Source: a bacterium | GTDB lineage: Bacteria; Chlamydiota; Chlamydiia; Chlamydiales; SM23-39 | Length of the DNA: 6,073 bases | Reading direction: 5' to 3' | NCBI GenBank assembly: GCA_021818045.1 | Contig: JAKAFF010000097.1 | Coordinates: 1 to 6,073 of the forward strand | Part shown: positions 1 through 4,588 of the stretch, one piece after another | How the letters are laid out: each line of letters begins with the position of its first letter | Position numbering within the stretch: the first letter of the stretch is position 1 | Notes under the pieces: model-generated | What the model saw: only the letters and a program-made list of their open reading frames with translations | The model's database searches: none | Told to the model about the DNA's origin: nothing | Made by a program: the position numbers and the translations under genes

Positions 1-1401
1 TTTTTAAGACAAAGGATCGAAGAGTTTCGCGACTACACCGTCATCGACACAGTCATCATGGGCAATCAACGGTTGTGGAAAGCCTTAGCGGAGCGAGATC
101 GCCTTTACGAAGAGGAGATGACCGATGCGGTGGGCATGCGTCTCGGAGCTCTCGAAGAGATCATTGCCGAAGAAGATGGCTACATGGCAGAGTCGGAGGC
201 CGAAACCTTGCTCGTTGGCATGGGAATTGCCGAAGAGATGCATCGCAAAAAGATGCATGAAATTCCGACAGACAGACAATTTCGCGCACTGCTTTGCCAG
301 GCTTTGTTTGGCAAGCCGGAAGCTTTGCTGCTCGACGAACCCACAAACCACCTCGATTTGGAATCGATCTCCTGGTTAGAGGGTTTTTTGCACGATTACC
401 AAGGTACTCTCGTCGTCGTGAGCCATGACCGCCATTTTCTCAATTCGATTTGCACCCACATCGCCGATATCGACTATGAAACGATCATCACCTATCCCGG
501 CAATTACGACGATATGCTTGTGACCAAAACCGCCGTCCGTTCGCGCGCTGAAGACGAAAATCGGGCCAAAGAGAAAAAGATTTCGCAGCTCAAAGAGTTT
601 GTCGCCAAGTTTGGCGCCGGCACGAGAGCCAGCCAAGTGCAGTCGCGAATCCGCGAAATCAACCGACTGCAGCCCATGGAGCTCAAAAAGTCCAATATTC
701 AGCGCCCCTACATTCGATTCACGGTGCCTGAAAAGCAATCGGGGCAAGTCGTTGTGAAAGTGGAGCGCTTGACAAAGGGCTATGGGGATCAGCCGGTGCT
801 GCGCAATCTCTCTTTTGAGATCCATCGCGGCGATCGCATAGCGGTCATCGGCAATAACGGTCGAGGAAAGACGACGTTGTTAAAGCTCCTTGCGGGCCGT
901 TTGACTCCCGACTCGGGAACAATTGCGCTTGGACATGCTGTAGAAATTGGGTATTGTCCTCAAAACCACGGAGATGTGCTCGTAAAACACAGCCATCAGA
1001 GCGCTTTTGATTGGCTCAAGGGGCAAAAAGAGGTCGTATTCGATCAAGATGCGCGTGGCGTACTAGGGAAGATGCTCTTTGGCGGAGATGATGCCTTTAA
1101 ACCTTTGCCGAATTTATCTGGCGGGGAGGCGGCAAGGCTTATTTTGGGGGGCCTCATGCTGAATGCACCTAATTTCCTCATCTTGGATGAGCCCAATAAC
1201 CACCTCGATCTCGAAGCGGTTTCCGCTTTAGCCTGGGGATTGGAAGATTTTAAGGGCACCTCCATTGTGGCAACGCACGACCGAGAGCTGATCAATGGAT
1301 TTGCAAACAAGATCATCGCCTTTGAAAATGATGGCGTACACGTCCATACAGGCCCGTTGGACGAGTATCTCGAAAAGAGAAAAAAAACAGCACTGAAGTG
1401 A
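1..1401 (+). CDS. ybiT: ABC-F family ATPase, YbiT type (5' partial)
   Basis: This is a soluble ABC-F protein with two ATPase domains and no membrane domain. Such proteins bind the ribosomal E site and modulate translation. The frame is open to the left window edge, so the ATG at 58 is internal: residues before it (VIDTVIMGN) align with E. coli YbiT, and roughly 60 N-terminal residues with Walker A of domain 1 are missing. Visible are Walker B of domain 1 (LLLDEPTNHLD, 325-357) with its H-loop SHDRH (421-435), a charged helical inter-domain linker (about 538-700), then domain 2 with Walker A GNNGRGKTT (850-876), signature LSGGE (1114-1128), Walker B LILDEPNNHLD (1177-1209) and H-loop THDRE (1273-1287). 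Domain 1 lacks LSGGQ, as E. coli YbiT also does. The linker sequence and the VIMG block favour YbiT over EttA or Uup. The stop TGA overlaps the GTG start of the methylase gene, implying coupled translation. Confidence 0.93.
   Translation, partial: FLRQRIEEFRDYTVIDTVIMGNQRLWKALAERDRLYEEEMTDAVGMRLGALEEIIAEEDGYMAESEAETLLVGMGIAEEMHRKKMHEIPTDRQFRALLCQALFGKPEALLLDEPTNHLDLESISWLEGFLHDYQGTLVVVSHDRHFLNSICTHIADIDYETIITYPGNYDDMLVTKTAVRSRAEDENRAKEKKISQLKEFVAKFGAGTRASQVQSRIREINRLQPMELKKSNIQRPYIRFTVPEKQSGQVVVKVERLTKGYGDQPVLRNLSFEIHRGDRIAVIGNNGRGKTTLLKLLAGRLTPDSGTIALGHAVEIGYCPQNHGDVLVKHSHQSAFDWLKGQKEVVFDQDARGVLGKMLFGGDDAFKPLPNLSGGEAARLILGGLMLNAPNFLILDEPNNHLDLEAVSALAWGLEDFKGTSIVATHDRELINGFANKIIAFENDGVHVHTGPLDEYLEKRKKTALK
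1380..1387 (+). other. A8 run forming an A-AAA-AAA slippery heptamer
   Basis: Eight consecutive A lie 11 bases before the ABC-F stop codon. In the ABC-F frame they read AGA AAA AAA ACA, so 1380-1386 is the canonical tandem-slip heptamer A_AAA_AAA. In the -1 frame the codons from 1386 (AAC AGC ACT GAA GTG) run without a stop into the methylase gene. Seen in sequence; function is inference. Confidence 0.5.
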
Positions 1402-2117
1402 CGTTTACAAAAAGAAAATTTCTCCAACTAGATCTTGCGCAAAGGCATAAAAAATGTGCAGAACTTTTGCGCAGGTGTTACGAGGCAAAATCGACCGATT
1501 TTGAGCATTATTCCACCTTAATTGAGTGGATGCATCTTTTGCCCTATGAGCATGTGGACTGGAAATCTCTGGCCGATCGCTATCATTGGCATTTGCAGCG
1601 AGCAGGATTGTCGCTTAAAGAGCACAATCTCCTCCCCTCACTGCGCACACACGACCGAATGGCCAAACTCGCATTTCCAGACGTTGCGATCTATTTAGAC
1701 CATGTGCGCTCAGCTTACAATGTAGGCAGCATCCTCAGAACGACGGAGGCCTTGCGCATTGGCAAGGTCTATTTTTCAGAAAAAACGCCTTTCATCGACA
1801 ATGAAAAGGTGCAGCGCACTGCGATGGGAGCTGCTGAAATCGTCCCGAGCTTTCAAGGAATTTCTCTTGCGAGTCTGCCAAGACCGATTATTGCAGTCGA
1901 TACGAGCGATGCGGCAATTCCTGTTGCTGAATTTGTGTTTCCGCCTATTTTTACGTTAGTTTTCGGCAATGAAGAGTATGGGATTTCGAACGACGCTCTA
2001 AAAGAGGCCGATTATCTCATCGAGATCCCGCTTTTTGGCGCTAAAAATTCGCTCAATGTAGCGTGCGCCTTTGCCATTGTCGCAGATCGGATCACCGCGC
2101 AAAGGCAAAGCGTTTGA
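1398..2117 (+). CDS. SpoU/TrmH-family RNA 2'-O-methyltransferase
   Basis: This 239-residue protein is a SAM-dependent enzyme of the SPOUT class, which methylates ribose 2'-OH groups in tRNA or rRNA. All three family motifs are present. Motif 1 is around residues 98-118 (HVRSAYNVGSILRTTEAL, with N108 and R114). Motif 2 is LVFGNEEYGIS at 187-197. Motif 3 is IPLFGAKNSLNVACAFAI at 210-227, which forms the trefoil knot and cofactor pocket. A helical, basic N-terminal region of about 95 residues precedes the catalytic domain; I do not recognise it as the L30-like domain of RlmB. The chosen start is GTG at 1398 inside GTGA, because the next in-frame ATG is around codon 45. No good Shine-Dalgarno precedes it, so expression probably depends on ribosomes finishing the ABC-F gene. 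The 3' end overlaps rnz on the other strand. The exact target nucleotide cannot be read from the sequence. Confidence 0.9.
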   Translation: MTFTKRKFLQLDLAQRHKKCAELLRRCYEAKSTDFEHYSTLIEWMHLLPYEHVDWKSLADRYHWHLQRAGLSLKEHNLLPSLRTHDRMAKLAFPDVAIYLDHVRSAYNVGSILRTTEALRIGKVYFSEKTPFIDNEKVQRTAMGAAEIVPSFQGISLASLPRPIIAVDTSDAAIPVAEFVFPPIFTLVFGNEEYGISNDALKEADYLIEIPLFGAKNSLNVACAFAIVADRITAQRQSV

Positions 2118-2997
2118 GATCTTCCGCCACAAATGTATTCGGGAAAATGGCGCGCGCCTCATTCTCTAACACCTCTAGATCGCGGTAGCGAGCAGAAAAG
2201 TGGGTCAAAATGAGCATTTTGACACCCGCCTCGCGGGCAATCTCTGCCGCTTGCTTTGCGGTCATGTGTCTATATTCGTGCGCTAAAGCGCGATCTTCGT
2301 CTAGATAGGTGCTTTCGCAAATGAGCACTTTAGCGCCTCGAGCAAGGTCTACTGCTGCAGAACAGGGGCGGGTATCGACGACATAGGCTAATGTATCGCC
2401 AGATCGCATGTGGCTTACCTCTTCGAGAAGCACCCACCGCCCCCCATGTTCTACCCTACCCGTTTGCTCCAATTGGCGGATGATCGGACCATCGAGCTGT
2501 AATTTCTTTAACTCTTCTTTGTGGAACTTCACGGTGTCGGGCTCTGTAATTTTCCAGCCGATATTTTGCACGCCATGATCTAAGAAGGCAGCTTCAATGC
2601 GAAATTTCCCATCATCTTCTACAAGACCTGGCTTATGCACGGGGTGCTCAACGACGGTAATGTTCTCTTTGTAGATGCAACAATATCGGAGGCGCTCGAA
2701 ATACTTTTGGCCGCTTGCTGGATAATAGCAATGGATGGGGTGGGTGACTTTATCGAGATTTAATCGCATGAGCATAGAGCCAAGACCTAAACAATGATCT
2801 CCATGGAAATGGCTAATGAAGATGCGCGTGACGACAGGGGGCGCCACGTCGGCAAAGATAAATTGCCGCTGAGTCCCTTCTCCTGGATCGAAGAGGAGTC
2901 CCTCATCGTTCCATCGGACAAGGTAGGCTCCGTGGTTGCGAAAACGGGTGGGCTGTTGACTCGAGCAGCCTAAAATGATGATATCGCGCGTGCTCAT
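2092..2997 (-). CDS. rnz: Ribonuclease Z (tRNA 3' processing endonuclease)
   Basis: This 301-residue metallo-beta-lactamase-fold enzyme cuts the 3' trailer from tRNA precursors in the cytoplasm and binds two zinc ions. The metal motif HFHGDH is at residues 63-68. Further ligands or catalytic residues are H141 in the LDHGVQ region, D208 in VVDTRP, H244 in the YRHMTAKQAA block and H266 in LTHFSARY. A flexible-arm GP motif (GPIIRQLEQTG, residues 170-180) supports RNase Z over other beta-lactamase-fold proteins. The length is near the family's usual 305 or so. The start is ATG at 2997, because MSTRDIIILG matches the family N-terminus; an in-frame extension to 3207 lies inside glpG and is not homologous. 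The ATG overlaps the glpG stop as ATGA, and a GAGAG stretch about 10 bases upstream may serve as ribosome binding site. It is the last gene of the lon operon, and its stop lies inside the convergent methylase gene. Confidence 0.96.
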   Translation of the reverse strand: MSTRDIIILGCSSQQPTRFRNHGAYLVRWNDEGLLFDPGEGTQRQFIFADVAPPVVTRIFISHFHGDHCLGLGSMLMRLNLDKVTHPIHCYYPASGQKYFERLRYCCIYKENITVVEHPVHKPGLVEDDGKFRIEAAFLDHGVQNIGWKITEPDTVKFHKEELKKLQLDGPIIRQLEQTGRVEHGGRWVLLEEVSHMRSGDTLAYVVDTRPCSAAVDLARGAKVLICESTYLDEDRALAHEYRHMTAKQAAEIAREAGVKMLILTHFSARYRDLEVLENEARAIFPNTFVAEDLKRFAFAR

Positions 2998-4106
2998 TGG
3001 GCCACTCTCTGTGCGAAAAATGAGTAACGAGCGATGAGGGCGCCGATAATGGCCCCTGTAATGTGCGCGGTATTTGCAATTTGTGGGGAAAACTGCCCCG
3101 CCGTGAATACTTGGATAAAGAAGGAGACGATTTGCAAGACAAAAATGGCCGCAATGAAAAAGAACAAAAAGAGAATGGTAGTGCGATTCAACGGGTATCC
3201 TTCCCAAGGGGCGACTTTTTCGCGCATCCAGGTAAAACCGGCCAGTGCTGCCACAATTCCCGAGTAACCGATAAAAAAGGGCCCGCTCATCAAATACTGA
3301 AAAATATTAGAGCCGATCCCTGTGACTAAAGTAAGTACAAGCGTGCGCCACAGTCCGATTCTTTGCTCAATAGGGCGGCCGAGATACCAGAGCCAAATCA
3401 TATTAAAGAGGATGTGAAAAATATCATGATGGAGCAAACAGGGGGTAAAAAGGCGCCACACTTCTCCTTGTCGAATGCGCCAAAACAGGGGACCTATGAT
3501 CTGAGTTGGCGCTTTGCCTTGAATTTTATAGACAATCCAATCATAAATGCCGTGCCAATAGGGCGCTTTATCTGCCCTTTGCAATTGGGCCATGATTTCA
3601 GGGGGAATCTCCTCGACAGGTTTGCCCGTGAGCTCATATTTTTCGATCACTTTTTCAAGCTCTGCCACAGCTGGAGGCAAATCAAACATGAGGCCTGCTT
3701 GAATGGGGGTAAGAAGAAACGTCTTTTCCGTAAGTCCCAGTTTTTCTAAAGAAACCTCCTGTAGACTGCTAATGAAAAAAATGAGCGTACACAGATAGAG
3801 GAAAACGTAGGTGATATGAGTGCGAAAGCGGTGTGGCGCATCATTTTCTACTTTGGGGATCGGCAGTTCGGGCTCTTGCGGCTCAGGGGCATCGTATTTC
3901 GGAGAAAGTGGGTTTTTGACAAACTCTGCAAAAATCATTTCTGCTTTTGCAATGGCATCTTCATCTTGCACCCAAAATTGATAGGTCATGCTGCCAGTTG
4001 CTGCATCAAATTGCATATCGCATTTACTTTTGATGCCCTGATAGCTTAAGTAATTTGTCAGCCGATGTGCAAAATTTTCATTCGAAAGGGTGCCGATCGT
4101 TCTCAT
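2994..4106 (-). CDS. glpG: Rhomboid intramembrane serine protease, GlpG type
   Basis: This 370-residue membrane protease cleaves substrates within the bilayer. Residues 1-70 resemble the cytosolic N-terminal domain of E. coli GlpG (start of the form SNENFAHRLTNYL, ending ENP/KNPLSPKY-like). A proline-rich linker follows at 73-85. Six membrane segments are visible at about 98-115, 222-243, 252-273, 277-293, 309-331 and 343-360. The catalytic pair is S282 in GYSG (TM4) and H348 in NTAHITG (TM6). The oxyanion-side HxxxN motif is H231-N235 in HDIFHILFNMIWLWYLG, and WR at 217-218 matches the loop 1 WR of GlpG. The protein is about 95 residues longer than E. coli GlpG, mostly because the loop between TM1 and TM2 (about 116-213) is enlarged. 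The ATG shares an ATGA with the stop of the upstream gene, and the TGA shares an ATGA with rnz. All catalytic residues are intact, so it should be active. Confidence 0.95.
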   Translation of the reverse strand: MRTIGTLSNENFAHRLTNYLSYQGIKSKCDMQFDAATGSMTYQFWVQDEDAIAKAEMIFAEFVKNPLSPKYDAPEPQEPELPIPKVENDAPHRFRTHITYVFLYLCTLIFFISSLQEVSLEKLGLTEKTFLLTPIQAGLMFDLPPAVAELEKVIEKYELTGKPVEEIPPEIMAQLQRADKAPYWHGIYDWIVYKIQGKAPTQIIGPLFWRIRQGEVWRLFTPCLLHHDIFHILFNMIWLWYLGRPIEQRIGLWRTLVLTLVTGIGSNIFQYLMSGPFFIGYSGIVAALAGFTWMREKVAPWEGYPLNRTTILFLFFFIAAIFVLQIVSFFIQVFTAGQFSPQIANTAHITGAIIGALIARYSFFAQRVAQ

Positions 4107-4588
4107 AGGGTCCGAATTTTGTCTATAATAGCGGTTGTTGCAAGACTTGGGATGCGATCGACGAGATGCAGCCTCCCCCCATGTGCTTGTACCGTTTGAG
4201 CTTCAATGCATTGATGGCCATATTCTGCACCATTCACATGCACATCGGGTTTAATGCAAGACAACAACTGAATGGGATCTATCTCATCAAACCAGGTTAC
4301 ATAATCTACAAATTCTAACGCCGCCATCATCTCTAGTCTATAGGAAAGAGGGATAATTGGCCTATTGGGACTTTTATATTTTTGGATCGATTGATCGGAA
4401 TTGAGCGCCACGATCAATCGATCGGCCTGTTTGGATGCCTCATGAATGATGAAGAGGTGTCCTGCATGCAACAGATCAAAAGAGCCATTGAGAGTCGCAA
4501 TCGTCAAGTGCTGACGGCGCAGCTGCGCCACGACTTCTTCAAGCTCTTTTGGCTCGATGAGCTTTCTTTGAAGCCACTGCGGCTGCAT
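4103..4588 (-). CDS. rfaE2: Stand-alone HldE C-terminal-type D-glycero-beta-D-manno-heptose 1-phosphate adenylyltransferase
   Basis: This 161-residue nucleotidyltransferase is predicted to join ATP and heptose 1-phosphate into ADP-heptose, the activated sugar for LPS cores and some glycoproteins. The HxGH catalytic motif is HAGH at 41-44 within NGSFDLLHAGH (the usual NGCFD cysteine is serine). It is followed by LIVALNSDQSI (58-68), NRPIIPLSYRLEMMAAL (75-91), FDEIDP (100-105), KPDVHVNGAEYG (113-124) and a C-terminal TTAIIDKI (151-158) equivalent to the STTxIIxKI ATP-site segment. These match the HldE C-terminal domain better than TagD-type glycerol-3-phosphate cytidylyltransferases. The sugar-kinase half is absent here. 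The ATG at 4588 is preferred because the N-terminal KLIEPKELEEVVAQLR segment is conserved in the family and a good SD precedes it, although this gives a 50-base overlap with lon. GTG at 4531 would avoid the overlap but shorten that helix. The substrate is inferred. Confidence 0.85.
   Translation of the reverse strand: MQPQWLQRKLIEPKELEEVVAQLRRQHLTIATLNGSFDLLHAGHLFIIHEASKQADRLIVALNSDQSIQKYKSPNRPIIPLSYRLEMMAALEFVDYVTWFDEIDPIQLLSCIKPDVHVNGAEYGHQCIEAQTVQAHGGRLHLVDRIPSLATTAIIDKIRTL
4385..4423. repeat. Perfect 13-bp inverted repeat with 13-base loop
   Basis: Left arm gatcgattgatcg (4385-4397) and right arm cgatcaatcgatc (4411-4423) are exact reverse complements, separated by 13 bases. Pairing stops on both sides (4384/4424 and 4398/4410 do not pair). 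It lies in the adenylyltransferase codons for about residues 56-68, a conserved stretch (DRLIVALNSDQSI). No U-run follows on either strand, so it is not a classical terminator. It may be chance helped by GATC-rich codon use. Confidence 0.6.

Noticed and set aside
58..60. ATG at 58 as the start of the ABC-F gene
   Set aside because: The frame is open upstream to the window edge and the upstream residues align with YbiT, so this methionine is internal.
376..825. 149-codon open frame on the minus strand opposite the ABC-F gene
   Set aside because: It is antisense to a clearly conserved gene, resembles no family and has no ribosome-binding context; it is a codon-bias shadow.
830..837. GCGATCGC octamer resembling the cyanobacterial HIP1 repeat
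   Set aside because: It is an isolated occurrence within conserved codons, and the proteins are chlamydial in character, not cyanobacterial.
2149..2158. GC palindrome ggcgcgcgcc just past the methylase stop as a possible terminator
   Set aside because: With a real loop only about three base pairs remain, there is no adequate U-run, and it lies in conserved rnz coding sequence.
2998..3207. N-terminal extension of rnz by 70 residues from an upstream in-frame ATG at 3207
   Set aside because: It lies wholly within glpG in another frame, the extra residues look like out-of-frame translation, and MSTRDIIILG at 2997 matches the RNase Z family start with an ATGA junction.
3363..3749. 128-codon open frame on the plus strand opposite glpG
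   Set aside because: It covers the antisense of membrane segment and loop codons of a well-supported rhomboid; no independent evidence for a gene.
4175..4180. Run of six G on the coding strand of the adenylyltransferase gene as a phase-variation tract
   Set aside because: Six bases is too short for convincing slippage and the run encodes a conserved Gly-Gly (AHGGRL).
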